DNA of 56,517 nt from the NCBI GenBank assembly GCA_049999725.1, contig JBNGIS010009566.1, positions 1-56,517 on the forward strand. Reading direction: 5' to 3'. The stretch comes from Haplomitrium mnioides. Lineage: Eukaryota > Marchantiophyta > Haplomitriopsida > Calobryales. The translations under genes and the position numbers were made by a program. The notes below the pieces were generated by a model. It was not told the DNA's origin and did no database searches. It saw only the letters and a list, made by a program, of their open reading frames with translations. Positions 42,701 to 54,021 of this stretch are shown in pieces. How positions within the stretch are numbered: position 1 is the first letter of the stretch; each line of letters begins with the position of its first letter.

Positions 42701-45592
42701 AGAGGTCCATTACTCACCTTGCATCCCCACCTTGATGGCTAACGCCAATCTCTGTTAGTTACCAAGCACTGGTCTTAGGTCTTCCAATTATTAGCTACTC
42801 TTTAATCAGTAGTAATAGAGTTATTTCACATACCAAAAGGAGACTAACCACACTTGGCCTGTGCACTCCTTTAGATGTGTAATTAATCAAAAGTAGCTCT
42901 ACTCCTTACCTCCCTTGTTCTTAGCTGCTCTATTTATATTGTGGCTAGGCTGATGTCAGCTCAAAAGCAACTCTATTCCTATGGCCATAATGAAGATAAT
43001 TTATTGTTGATTATTTTGTACAACATAATGTGGGAGAGAGAGATCCCCCCACATTGCCACGTCACCTCCAAATGCTACCACTGGTTACAACTGCCATACT
43101 CAAGTCTTCATTGCGATCAGCCATTGCTTGCTACCAGCCCACCATTGCATTTTCCGCACACACCCTACACAATCTTCTCCCACTTGGAGGATCAGTGCCC
43201 CTACCTTTTTGCTTATTGCTTGGCTCCAACCTATTCCATCATCAACTCCAACTCATGATAATTGCTTGAGCTCAGAATTCCTACACATTCCCAAAGTCTC
43301 CCGCATACACACCCCATTATTTTGATCATTTCTCTTTGGTCCTGAGAAGGTGTTTAATTTGACTCCCTCCTCAAGGAGAGAGCTCTTTCAACTACCAATG
43401 CTATACACACATCTTTGTCACCCCTCATGTATGTTCCTTCTTCCCCCAAAGAAAGCTAGTCTCAACACCACGAAGGATTCAGAGAGCCAACCTCACCAAT
43501 ATGTTCTCCAACCTAGAGATGCTCCACCATCTTCTCTTTCAACCCAAGGTGAAATCACACCCCAATTTGACCTTAAAATGGGTAAGGATTCTCCACCACC
43601 TTGAAGCAGCAAGGTTTTCTAGAATTCTTGTGGCATATTCAATTAGTATGATAAAGAAATGCCTACTCTTTAAAAGTCATGTTCTAAGGAAACAAGTCCA
43701 CCTCTTACACTAGATCTTCATTACTTCTAGGCTTGAGTTTAGCTTGCTAGCTAGAAATCCCTTCCTACAGTAATACACTTGTCTCCTTTCATTTACCTAT
43801 GCTCACTTAGTCTTTCACAGCTCCTTGTTGCTTGCATATTAGCCCAAACATTCCTCACAATGAGCACTCAATGCTCTTATACCCCCTGCACCAAAGTTGG
43901 GATGGGAGTTTGATCATACTTGCTCACTCTTTTTATAGCAGTTGGCTAACCACTAGAAAGCAATGTCCTATATGACCCAACACCTAATGATCCAATGCTC
44001 TAAATGACCCACAATGAGGGTGACACAACACAAATGACAAAGAAATGACCGTCTATAAGAGGTCATTTCAACCATTTGATTGAAATGATTCTATTGATAA
44101 AAACAACATAAAATAAACCATGCTGCCACTTTTGACATAAATAAAAAATGACCATAGTGAAGACTATGAAGATAAATCAATGTTTCTATATCATATTCAT
44201 ATTGATCAAAAGTAATGAATGACTAAAAATGAGTTTAAATGACTAAAATGGGGTTTAGGATTTAGCCTTGTTCTTTCAACAAAGAGAAGCATATGCTTGG
44301 GGAAAAAATTGCCCAACCTATACTTGATTGTAACACAAGTTTACACTTAGCTAGATTGTAGTCAACCATCCTCGAGGGAGTCTATTAGCTATCAATATAG
44401 CTAGTCAGGTCATGAACATGGGTTTCAATAAAGCAAAACTTGCCTTCAAATGCTAGCTGGTTTCCTCAGTCAGAGCTAGGGATCTACACAAGCAATCAAG
44501 ATTTGAGAGCTAATTGTCAACAAACATTGAGGCAATGTCATAGAAGACAACCAAATCTTTGTTGCAAATGCTTCATTATTTGAGATGCATTAAGAAAACT
44601 CTCTCCAAGATCTACGACAATTGATAGCTTTTAGTCTTGTTACCTAATTTTTCCCTTATCAATTGTATCTTGTACCCTGCTCATCTCTACGACTTAAGTT
44701 GAGGAATTTGGTCTAGCTCTCCTAAATGGTGTGTAGCCATATTAGATGCGTATTTCTACTGCAAACATGTGGAATACTTACTCCCATGGTGAATTTTGGA
44801 GACAACTTGGATTTCAAAGCCCTCGTGATGAACATAACAAGAGGGGGACATCAATTGCAAGTCGATTTTTGGATTAAAATGTTTGCTACTGTTTATTGCA
44901 TATTTTCTTGCAATGAATAAGCTCTAGTCTTGAAGTTTGATGATGGTAGTGTGATTATTTCTTCATGATATGTATGCGTATTGGTCATCTTCTTGATGTC
45001 TTCTACATAGAAAAAGATTGCAGGAAAATTTCTCTTTGTCATCCTCCACTATTTTGGCGTTTGTCTCAACAACATTGGAGGAGGGGATGCTCTGCTCAAT
45101 GGATATCCCTCTTGTAGATCTGAGAATGAAATAGACAAAAAAAAATAAACACGTTCAATTTGCAATGTCTCATTACTCACTTGTGTTGGCTATATTGCAA
45201 GTTGATTGAACAAGTTAGTTTGCTGCATTGGTGTAGTACTGAGCACTATGATTGTTGGGTAGGATAAGATGGCTTTTGTATGATAAGCTTTCCCTTTTCT
45301 CCACTCAACTTTTGACTTTGCATTTTTTTTGGAGGCACACATTGTCGAGTCAATGTGTAGAGCATATGGATGAGTGTCAGAAGAATGCAAGCAAAGACAA
45401 TTAGGATTACATAATATATAGGTTTTTCCTTCTTGTTGAATAGCTATGAATATTCTTTGGCTTATGTTATTTGACACCAATGCACTGCAAGTCATTGCAA
45501 ATTGTGCAATATCATGGTTATTCACAAATATTGGTTGAATTTGAAGGCAGGTTCACATATAAGACAAAATCTTATTGACCATCCACAACATT
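42701..45592. other. unassigned region, probably old retroelement non-coding DNA
   Basis: No domain recognised. Minus-strand TATA-like boxes ATATAAATAGAGCAGC (about 42930) and CTATAAAAAGAGTGAG (about 43935) suggest LTR promoters, and TGTTGTGTCACCC on minus at 44033 could be an LTR start, but I found no partner repeats. An ORF at 45190-45525 (minus, 111 codons) has no recognisable motif. Confidence 0.35.
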
Positions 45593-46183
45593 TGTTCTCA
45601 TGGAACGAGCAACCTATAACACTACACACCCAAATTACACACACAAGTTATCACAAATACAACATATACAAGTTAGCATAAGAGAAGCGTACAAGAACTT
45701 CAAGAACCCACTAGGTAAGAGATGCCAAACAAGGCACTCTCCCTTCTTTATATACTTGAGAGAAAACAATTTTCTTACATAGGTGGAGTAACCCCATTGG
45801 TTCCTTTTCTATCCTCTTCTAATTGGACCTCTCTCTTTTCTTTCTCACTCTAATTGGACCACCTTTTACTTTTGTTCTCCTTCTACCACAAGTCCTTATC
45901 CTTAGAACCTTTCATCTCTTTAGTTCTCCTTCTCCCATTTGTACTTATCTTTAGAACCTTCTCTTTACTTTAATTCTCTGCTTGCCACTTGTTCTTATCT
46001 TCTTCTAAAGTAGTCTATCTAGACTCCCTCTTTCACTTTAATCCATTGACTTTCTCTCCTTCTACCACATGTCCAACTTTCTATAATAGCAAGTGCTTTT
46101 TGCTACTCTAACTTAGTAATAGCTTTCTAGACATAGTTGACATTATTTTTAGCTATAGCTTACTAAAGTTAGTGATTGGTACA
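45593..46183 (-). repeat. 3' LTR of the family-2 chromovirus
   Basis: On minus it starts TGTACCAATCACTAAC (46183) and ends TTCCATGAGAACA (45593), about 591 bp. U3 has repeated words (GTGGTAGAAGGAGA, GGTTCTAAGGATAAG, GGTCCAATTAGA). The TATA box lies in AGTATATAAAGAAGG (minus, plus about 45747-45761). The left edge rests on the terminal TG...CA motif only. Confidence 0.7.
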
Positions 46184-46198
46184 ATCCTCCTCCCTTTT
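46184..46198 (-). promoter_or_regulatory. polypurine tract of the family-2 element
   Basis: Minus strand AAAAGGGAGGAGGAT ends directly at the LTR start TGTACC. Confidence 0.8.
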
Positions 46199-46249
46199 AA
46201 GAGGCAACATCCTCGTTGCGAGTAAGAGAGTTCTCAAAAAAATGAACAA

Positions 46250-47640
46250 GTGCAGAGGCATTGGCCAAATTCTCCAATGGCTCCTAAGTAGCTTCATAAA
46301 GAGAGTAGCCTTTCCAATGAACCAAGTACTCCACAATCTCACGATGGCCTCAACGATGTGTGCGTTTCTTCAAGAGCTGTTCTACCTCAAATTTCTCATG
46401 ACCATCAATAAGCTCATGCGGTAGAGAGGGCTCTTGGGTATAAGTAAAGGTGGTAGAGCGAGGTACAAAAGCACATAATAAAGAGATATGAAATATTGGA
46501 TGAATCTTCATGTGATGAGGTAAAACAAGTTGATAGGCCACTTCACCGATACGAGCAGAAATAGAAAAAAGGTCCAATAAAGCAAGCAGATAGCTCATGA
46601 GAGCAAAGAAAAGGAAGATTAGAAGTAAAGAGCCATACTTGGTCATCTGTAGCAAAGGTCACTTCTCATCGATAAGCATTGGCATATTTGTTTTGGCAAT
46701 TACGAGCAACTTCAAGTTTTTCTTTAACACGTTGGATGTTGTGGTGTAGTCGATGGAGGAAATCATTAGTAGCTGGACTCTTCGAGGTCAATGCAAGATG
46801 AAGATTTGATATAGTGGTTGGATGCTCACCATACATCAAAACAAAAGCATGGATTGTGTAGAGTTGTTGATGGAGTTATTGTAAGAGAACTTCACAATAT
46901 GTAGCAACCAATCTCATTCTTCTTATTCTTCCAAAGTAAAAGCCAGCAAAATATCTTCAATGGTGTGGTTGGCTTGTTTAGTTTGACCATTCGACTCAGG
47001 GTGATAAGTAGTGGATATAGCCAGTTTGGTTTTCAAAAGACCAAATATTGTCCGCCAAAAAATGCTAGTAAATTGAGTGTTGCGGTTGGAGATAATCACT
47101 TTGGAGATACCATGATGAGAGTAGACTACTTCCTAATAAATTGGTGCTAACTTAGGTGTTGTCACTGATTTGATAGTCGGACGAATATGAATCATTGTAT
47201 TAAGTTTATCCACAAAAACAAAAATAACATCATAACCCGTAGAAGTACGTGGTAACTCACACACAATATCCATACTTACATGTTCCTATCGCCGATTCGG
47301 GATAGGCAACGGTTGTAATAAACCTATACCTTTATGATTGGTTGCTGTTTTTTGTTGGCAAGCCAAACAATTAAGAACATAGATCTCCACATCTTGTTGT
47401 ATCTTAGGCCAATAATGGACTCATTGGAGGTTGTCCAAAGTTTTCTCAATTCCAACATATCCATCAATTGCTGAATCATATGCTTCATACAAAACCTCAT
47501 AGCAAAGCATAACATTATTAGGAACCCATACCTTGTCTTGGAAAAAAATCAATCCTCTCACCTCTTTTACTAGATTCTTTGTTGTGCGGTAAGATCTCCT
47601 CATCTTCTTTTGTTGCAGCCAACATTTCTGTCCACCAAGT
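46250..47640 (-). pseudogene. integrase with chromodomain remnant, family 2
   Basis: Zinc finger with CX2C in LNCLACQQKTATNHKG (about 47330-47375), core with VFVDKLNTMIHIRP, VIISNRNTQFT (Asp changed to Asn) and TTYHPESNGQTKQANHTIED. The C-terminal part lies in 46350-46655: LPHHMKIHPIFHISLLCAFV, then HEKFEVEQLLKKRTHR, the start of a chromodomain that continues in another frame toward 46250. Stops and shifts are frequent. Confidence 0.82.
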
Positions 47641-47699
47641 AGGATGAATTGTGATTTGTGATAAGATGTTGACTTGAAGCATGCGTGTCAAGGCATCTG

Positions 47700-48960
47700 C
47701 AATTTTTTGTTTTCCTTCCACATAGACCATCTTCATATGGAGCCGTTGTCACCACTCTGCCCAACGAATCTACCTTTTTGAGAGCTCCTTTCGAGTTTCT
47801 AGACAGATTAGAGGTTTATGGTTGATTTTGACAATAAACTCCTTATTTCTTAGATAATGCTTCCAATGTTTGGTTGATAGCACATTCGCCAATTCTTTCA
47901 GCTTTGTAGTGTGGTAGTTTTGCTTAGTATCACTCAACTTCTTAGAAAAAACAAGGCAATATGATGTCAACCATCCTCCCATTCTTGTTGGAAAACTCCG
48001 CCAATAGACTTTCTCAATGCATCCACCAAAATTTTGATTGGTTGTTTAGAATCATATCATTTAAGAATAGGATCATGAAGATCTTATTGATGGTTCTCTT
48101 ATTTGTGCAAAACCTTTCACAAATCAACAATAAAACCCGGTAAGCCTCAAAAATCCCCTTATTTGTGCTTGATCACTAGAAGCTTCTCACTTCAGAATTG
48201 CCTCCACTTTCTCATCCATAACTTGGATTTCTGATGCACTTACACGCTGAATTAAGTAGTCAACCTCCCTCTTTCCAATTTCACATTTGGACATCTTCAC
48301 ATATAGCTTGTGGTTCCAAAGTACCTTTAATACTGTACAAAGATGTTGTTGATGCTCTTGAAGACTCTTGCTGTAGATGAGAATATCATCCAAAAATACA
48401 ATAACAAACTTATCCAAATAAGATCAATAAATATCATTCACAAGATCCATAAATATTATAGGAGTATCGATTAATCCAAAAGACATAACAAGATATTCAA
48501 AATGTCCATATCAACTTCAAAACGCTATTTTTTGCACATCACCTTCAACGATTCAGATTTGATTATATCTCTGTTTCTCAAGTCCAATTTTGTAAAGTAG
48601 TTTGCTCCTTGAAGTTGATCAAATAAATCATCCATCCTCGGAAATGGATATTTATTTTTCACCATTTGTTGATTGAATGCTCAATAGTCAATACACATCC
48701 TCATACTCCCATCTTTCCTTTTCACAAATAGTATTGATGCACCATGAGAAGAAATGCTTGGTTGAATGAATTCTTTTTCCAACAACTTCGTAATATGAGA
48801 TTTGCATTCCTCAAGTTCATGAGGAGGCAAATGATATGGTGCTTTGCACAGTAGAATACTTCCTTGAATGACCTCAATCTTGTGATCAATGCATCTTTTT
48901 GGAGGCAAAGCCTTGGGCAAATCATTGGGAAAAAAGTCATGAAACTCCTTCAAAACACCT
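47700..48960 (-). pseudogene. RT and RNase H, family 2
   Basis: The 48681-48953 ORF gives the RT start (RCIDHKIEVIQGSILLCKAP, LLEKEFIQPSISSHGASILF, KRKDGSMRMCIDY). The 48187-48417 ORF gives FVIVFLDDILIYSKS, again FLDD, and the following thumb region. RNase H (47770-47982) has NYHTTKLKELANVL and KINHKPLICLETRKE, with Asn replacing Asp of the TDHKPL motif. Inactive. Confidence 0.87.
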
Positions 48961-49199
48961 TGAAATTCATATGGAACATTATGATTTGAGTTCTTTTTGT
49001 CAATAGTGAGCTTTTTATGAGTTCTAAAAACACCATATCTTATTTATTAATCGCATTTACTCCAATCACATGTAGGGGTAGATGTCTTGAAAGAGATTAT
49101 ACTCGATCTCTTCAAATCATCTATTGAGATGTCGTGAGTGTCTTCTTTCTCCAATCTACTTGCGGATTATATCTTCGCAACCATTTTATTCCAAGAATA

Positions 49200-49460
49200 G
49201 CATCATATCTTGCAAATGTTGTGATCTTCTACTCCAACTTCTTTATGTAGTTACCCATGTGTAAAGTTATTCTTTGAGATAGTTTTTCAATAGACTTGCT
49301 TTGGCTATTTTCTATTTCCACCACTTTATGCTCTTCTTTTTCAAAAGGAAACTTCAACTTCAATGTTATCGCTCGTGATAAGTAATTTTGTTCTGCTTCG
49401 AAGTCCACCAAAACTCTTATTGAAGATCCTTCCATCCATTCATCAACCACAATTAACCTT
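49200..49460 (-). pseudogene. protease region, family 2
   Basis: A 73-codon ORF with IRVLVDFEAEQNYLSRAITL. It occupies the place of a retropepsin (family form LVDSGA.HNFI); D is kept, S-G is lost. Confidence 0.7.
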
Positions 49461-49639
49461 CCATTTTTCTATTTTTCTATATAGTAGATGTTTTCCTTGC
49501 CTTTCTTCTTTATCCCAATAAAACCATGAGGTTTTTTTATTGGAGCCTCTTGTTTCACTGATCTTCTTCATATCCTTCATTGTTGATATTATGGAGAGGC
49601 CGTTGAAATACTTGCCCTTGATTGTGATGTACTGCTCTT

Positions 49640-49925
49640 TAATTTGGTACAGTATGTTCTACCCAACCACAATTGTAGCATGTTCGAGTTTCTCATTTAT
49701 CATCCATCTTCCTTTCATTAGTATGTGGTGGTCTCACTTGGTGGTGATTTGAGCAATGAAATTCTCTTCTTCTTATATTCCCCAACTCCATAGGCATGGG
49801 GCCATAGTTTCCTCTAGTTTGTACAATTCCCAATGTCCTTTCAATTTGTTGAGCAAATGAAATGGCTTTATTTACTACTTTTGGAGTGTGCATCATAACG
49901 TCTCCTCTAATCTTTCTCTTTAAAC
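49640..49925 (-). pseudogene. gag C-terminus with zinc knuckle, family 2
   Basis: KIRGDVMMHTPKVVNKAISF opens right after the insertion boundary, then AQQIERTLGIVQTRGNYGPM, and a knuckle CYNCGWVEHTVPN (CX2CX4HX4, last Cys lost) at about 49645-49683. It is the direct continuation of the gag piece at 54022-54497. Confidence 0.82.
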
Positions 49926-50321
49926 CTTGCTGTGACGTAGAGTTCTGCAGGATTATTTAGAAATGAGCCTATTTGGGGAAATTGAAAAGAAAAGGAGGCT
50001 GGAGAGAGCTTCAAAGAAGATAAAAATTGGTGAAAATCTATCTTTGGGAGTCTGTGGAAGAGGAGAAGTCAGAATCGGATGTCGGATCAACCAAAAGTCA
50101 TTCGGATTATCAAATATTTGTTTCCGAAGTGGTTTTCAGGAACAGAACCGAAAGGTGGATTCGGAAGCCAGTTTGGAAAAAGGCTTCGGAAAAGCCAACG
50201 ATCGGAAAAGTGTCTGATGTGGGTTTCGGGAGGGTGCCGTTTGCTGGTTTTATGAAAAAGAGTTGTTAAATGGTTGCTTGAGAGTTTGAATTGGGTGTTG
50301 GTTTTATCAAACAAGAGAGCC

Positions 50322-52534
50322 ATGCCAAGAAGATCGTGGAGAGTGACCTGAGCTAGGGGAGGAAGAGTTGCTACAAGGAGATCAGAGCGGAAGCAGTTTC
50401 TATTCGAATCAACTGTTCCAACGGAGACGGAAAGAATTCCTGAGGAGATAGTTCCGATTGCGGAGGAAATGCAGGCGAAAGAAATGAAGGGGGATGGAGA
50501 GTTTGTGCCTACGGGGCTAGTAAAGAGTCCCCATCTGCTGGCAATTTCCTACGATTTGAGGAAGGTTCTGAGGAGTCGAGGGCTTTGGAACTTCGCGGGA
50601 AGGATCTGGGATCATAACTTATGAAGTATGATCAGCCAAGGGAACTTTGAAAGAGTGGAAGTAGTTGATGGAGAATTGGTGTTCTCCTTCCGAGGGGAAT
50701 TCATGCATTACAACGAGGAAGCGGTAAGCAAATTTTACCATCTTCCTGAGACAGATAATCCAGAAGCAAAATTGAAGCAAGATGGGCATCTTGCCTATCT
50801 GTGTCCCGATCCGTCTATAACCAATGATGGTTACAAGATCCAATAGATAATCGATCCTTTGTTGCAAGAATTCGTGCAAGTTTTTGGCACAATTCTTTTT
50901 CAGCCGAAGCCCAGATATGTTACGAAGACAAACCTTTTCGTTTTGTTAAACGCATGGAGAGGGTACACCAAGGGGATGGCCCTATTTATTTACAATAGGA
51001 TTCTTGCCTATTTTCGGATCAGTTGGGGAAAGAGTCTGACTATCTGGTATGCAACATTTATTCTACATCACATGGAAGCCAACGGAGTGTGTACTTCGGA
51101 AGAGCGGGACTTGTTGGCAAGGGACTAGAGGACAGTTTCAAAAGAGACAATCTGGACGAATGGAGTCCCAAGTAAGCCTGGAAGGAAACCATGGAAGATG
51201 CCTTCCGTTGATCCAATTCCAAGAGAAAGAGTGGAAATCCGAATTTCCAATTCGCGTTATCCAAAGCCGCAAAAGAGGGCTCGAACGGAATCAAAGGAAA
51301 TATGGGTGGCAAAGTCCAGTCAAGCAGGAAAAATGTCTAAGGATACTGGAGTTTACCCCTTAGCATTGTTGGAAGCCAGAAGAGGGGCGGACCATCGATA
51401 TGATAGATTTGGGAGAAGGAAGTGCCGATTGGGGTAGAACACTAGAGGAATTGGATGCCCAGCAAGAAGCCCAACAAAAAAAAAGATGGAGCGGGTCCAA
51501 GTTTGGATCCTAGAAGGGATTCCATGGCAAGCTCAACGGCAATTCCAGAAGCCGAAGAAGAGGAGGCCGATGTAGTGCTTCTGGAGGTTTGTAATACGAG
51601 ATCGGGAGAGGGTCGTCTACAGCCAGTGTTGAGTTTGATGGAGCGTGAAGGTCATAATACAAGGGAATACCCAGGGGAGGAAGAAAAGGAAGGAAAAACT
51701 GAGGTAGAGGAAAGCCTGAAAACGGCTTCGGAGGAGTCGTCGGATGAGCTTCCAGCTATTGGGAAGAAAACAAAAATGATTGAAAGAGAATCTGATACCG
51801 AGTCCGAGAATTGGGTGAGTACCTTTCAATTGCTAAGACAAAAGATTGAGATCAAGGAAGGACAATTGGAGAGAACAATCAAAGAAGAAAGAAAGACTTC
51901 TAAGCTTCTTCGGAAATCTTTGGCACAATTGCAAAAAGAAAAGCAGAGAGCTTCTAAGGAATTGGCTCAGGTGGAGACGTTGCAAAAGCGGGTTGCAGCA
52001 TTGGAGGCGTTGTTGAAGCAAAGGGAAGAGACCTTCTATTTCCAGGAAGAAAAATTCGCAAAGGTAGAGAAGGATCTTTAGGAGGAAAGAAGGAAGAGCC
52101 ATCACCTCTTCGGAGAAAAGATGTTGCTGGAGTCCGAAGCCTGCAAATTGATCAGCGAGATGGCAGGGATGGAGGCGGAGAAGCATAGTCACGAAGAGAA
52201 GGAAAAGAAATGGAGGCGATTATACCAAGCTCTCCAAACATTGAAATCCATTCAGGAGAATCGAGCCAATACAATGCAAAGGAAATTGGCAGAATGGCAA
52301 AAGGACACCTTGGAAAGAGAGAAACGGGAATTTTCAGAAGATCTGTTGAAATCAGCTTGCGATGCGACAGGATTGAAACAAATGTGCGATAAAGTTCAGC
52401 AGGTCCGAAATACGACGCTCGATAGGATGGATGTAAGCATGCAAAGACTTGTGTACGATTTAGATGAGGCCAATCAAGAGGTATCGAATGTGCGAGAGCA
52501 ATTGGCAGCTCTAGAGGAGAGGAGATACTCATAA
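50322..52534 (+). pseudogene. long ORF: transposon-associated domain plus coiled coil (copy 1)
   Basis: ATG 50322 (MPRRSWRVT) opens a frame that holds to about 51380 apart from TGA 50349, TGA about 50621, TAG 50844 and TAG 51126. It shifts near 51380 and again at an A9 run (about 51475-51483), then runs to TAA 52532 with one more TAG (52079). Residues about 70-260 form a conserved globular domain (YDLRKVLRSRGLWNFAGRIW; VDGELVFSFRGEFMHYNEEA; DPLLQEFVQVFGTILFQPKP; LNAWRGYTKGMALFIYNRIL). It resembles the putative plant transposon domain found with Athila-like elements; this is inference. The last 250 residues are a highly charged coiled coil (KEGQLERTIKEERKTSKLLR; LQKRVAALEALLKQREETFY). About 735 codons were once open. 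A gag-like structural role is possible; I do not assign a function. Confidence 0.75.
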
Positions 52535-53947
52535 GTAACTTGGGGTTTATTCCGAGTAAATTCTTCGGAGGACATTTTTTAAGTTACCTTTGAGTACAAA
52601 GTCCTTCTATCGTTTCGAAAGTGCCATTTCGGATAGTCTTACGTTTGTATAAGTCTCCTCAGGACTTTAAACTGAGGGTTGCTTTCGCTGATTATAGAAG
52701 CGGTGGTTGTTTTGTGCCATATGCGAAGTAAAGAATTCATTCAAGAAGATTCTGAGTTGTGTAAGATTGTATTCTGTCATCTGATCTAGAGTAAGGAAGA
52801 GAATCCGCCTTAGCGGGAACATAAAGGAAATCTGTTCTGGATGAAGGAAAGGAACTTAATTTGATTTCCTTCTTGTCCATGTGAATGTGCGGATTGTCGT
52901 CTAGAGAAAGAAGGCAGAATCGATTGAAGCTTTTTGGAATTTAACTTTGAATGGATGATGTGTTGAAAATCAGCAAAGTTGCCCACGAAGGGAGTCGACT
53001 ACGGTAGGGAAGTGTATCCCGAGCAGATCGTAGGGCCTACCTGATCGCTAAGGCGAGTAGGAGCCTTGTAAAAAAAGCAAAAGGATGAAAGGGAAGAATT
53101 GGTGAGAATTAGTCGTGCAGATCGACGGATCTGTGTGGTTGAGTTCCAGTCGACGGATTGGGAATCACCAAGAATTTCCAATCCTTTGCTCAAGGTGCGA
53201 ACCTTAAATCCGAAAACCCGGTGTAACTAGTTACGAGATAAGAGGAGAGAGAAAGGAAGAAGATAGGAGAGGCAGAGAAGCTTCTCCTTTGTCCTTGTGA
53301 TTCGCAAGGGAGAAAACGGATTACTCGGATGATGTGCAAGCATAAATAAAGCACAAATTTGGTGGAAGTCGGAGTCAGAAGAGTGAATGCGGAAACGGGA
53401 TCAGAAGGATCCGAAGTATCGGAAGGACACGTGGCGAAAGAAGGTGTCTAGCGGAAGTTTACGCTAGGAGTCAAAAGTTCAGATTCGGAAGGGATCGAGG
53501 TTCAGTCCGAAGAGGAATTTCCGAAGTCCAAAGGAACTAGCGGAACGACGGTCAAACTTCTAGGAAGAAAACGGCGTCAGACGACGGAGTTCCGAAGTGT
53601 ACGATTGTCATGTAGCGGGAAAATTCAGAAGTGATGTCAGCAAAGGTGTCGTAAAGTGGTTTAGGTTAGCGTACGGGGGAAGTACAGGAAATGACAAGAC
53701 AGTCAAGCTTCCTAGTTGACTACGGCATCAGACTGTTGGCGGAATAGGGTCAAAAGCAGAGCTTCGAAAGTTTCAGATAGAACTAGAAGCAGTGCTTCCG
53801 AAATGGTTTTTGGGGTTAATGCAATCCGATTCAAAATTCTGGAATCCGATTTGGAGCATGGGAAAGGTGATTATGAATCCTTGATTGTCCTGAATTCTGA
53901 AAGTGAAGATTTTTGTAAGAAATAAGATTCTTTTGTCACAAAACCAT
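52535..53947 (+). other. 3' non-coding region of the coiled-coil element
   Basis: No ORF of note. It is rich in TTCCGAAG and CGGAAG words, GC-richer than the flanks, and carries a possible polypurine tract ACGGGGGAAG at about 53670-53680. The old copy has a matching non-coding region (33617 down to 32281 on minus). Confidence 0.5.
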
Positions 53948-54016
53948 TGTCTTCCCCGAGTAAAAGAACCCGGAGAAGGGTAAATCTCCAATTGTCGGGA
54001 TCACCACTATACTACA
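53948..54016 (-). other. tRNA-Asp-like sequence (antisense) at the element's 3' end
   Basis: Read on minus from 54016: TGTAGTATAGTGGT, identical to the 5' part and A-box of plant tRNA-Asp as I recall it, then after the right distance CCGGGTTC (53966-53973), matching the T-arm. That T-arm start is 51 nt from the end, against 50 in the tRNA. The anticodon arm and much of the T-loop do not match, so it is not a working tRNA gene. A hairpin CTTCTCC/GGGGAAG spans 53951-53978. Confidence 0.4.
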
Positions 54017-54021
54017 CTTGC

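Larger units (their letters stand above)
49931..54016 (+). mobile_element. coiled-coil-ORF element, copy 1, 4086 bp, with 5-bp TSD
   Basis: Inserted in the gag of the family-2 chromovirus. CTTGC flanks it on both sides (49926-49930 and 54017-54021) and the gag reading (DKVLQ before, QGLKRKIRGDV after) rejoins cleanly when it is removed. Ends are TGTGACGTAGAG and CACTATACTACA. Contents: about 390 bp leader, one long interrupted ORF (50322-52534), 1.48 kb of non-coding 3' sequence, and a tRNA-like end. The ends and TSD imply an integrase-type mechanism, but I see no long terminal repeat, RT or integrase, so it would depend on another element. Confidence 0.85.

Noticed and set aside
45190-45525. 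111-codon minus-strand ORF next to the family-2 LTR
   Set aside because: No motif, no homologous second copy in the window and surrounded by unassigned repeat debris; kept only as part of the unassigned region.
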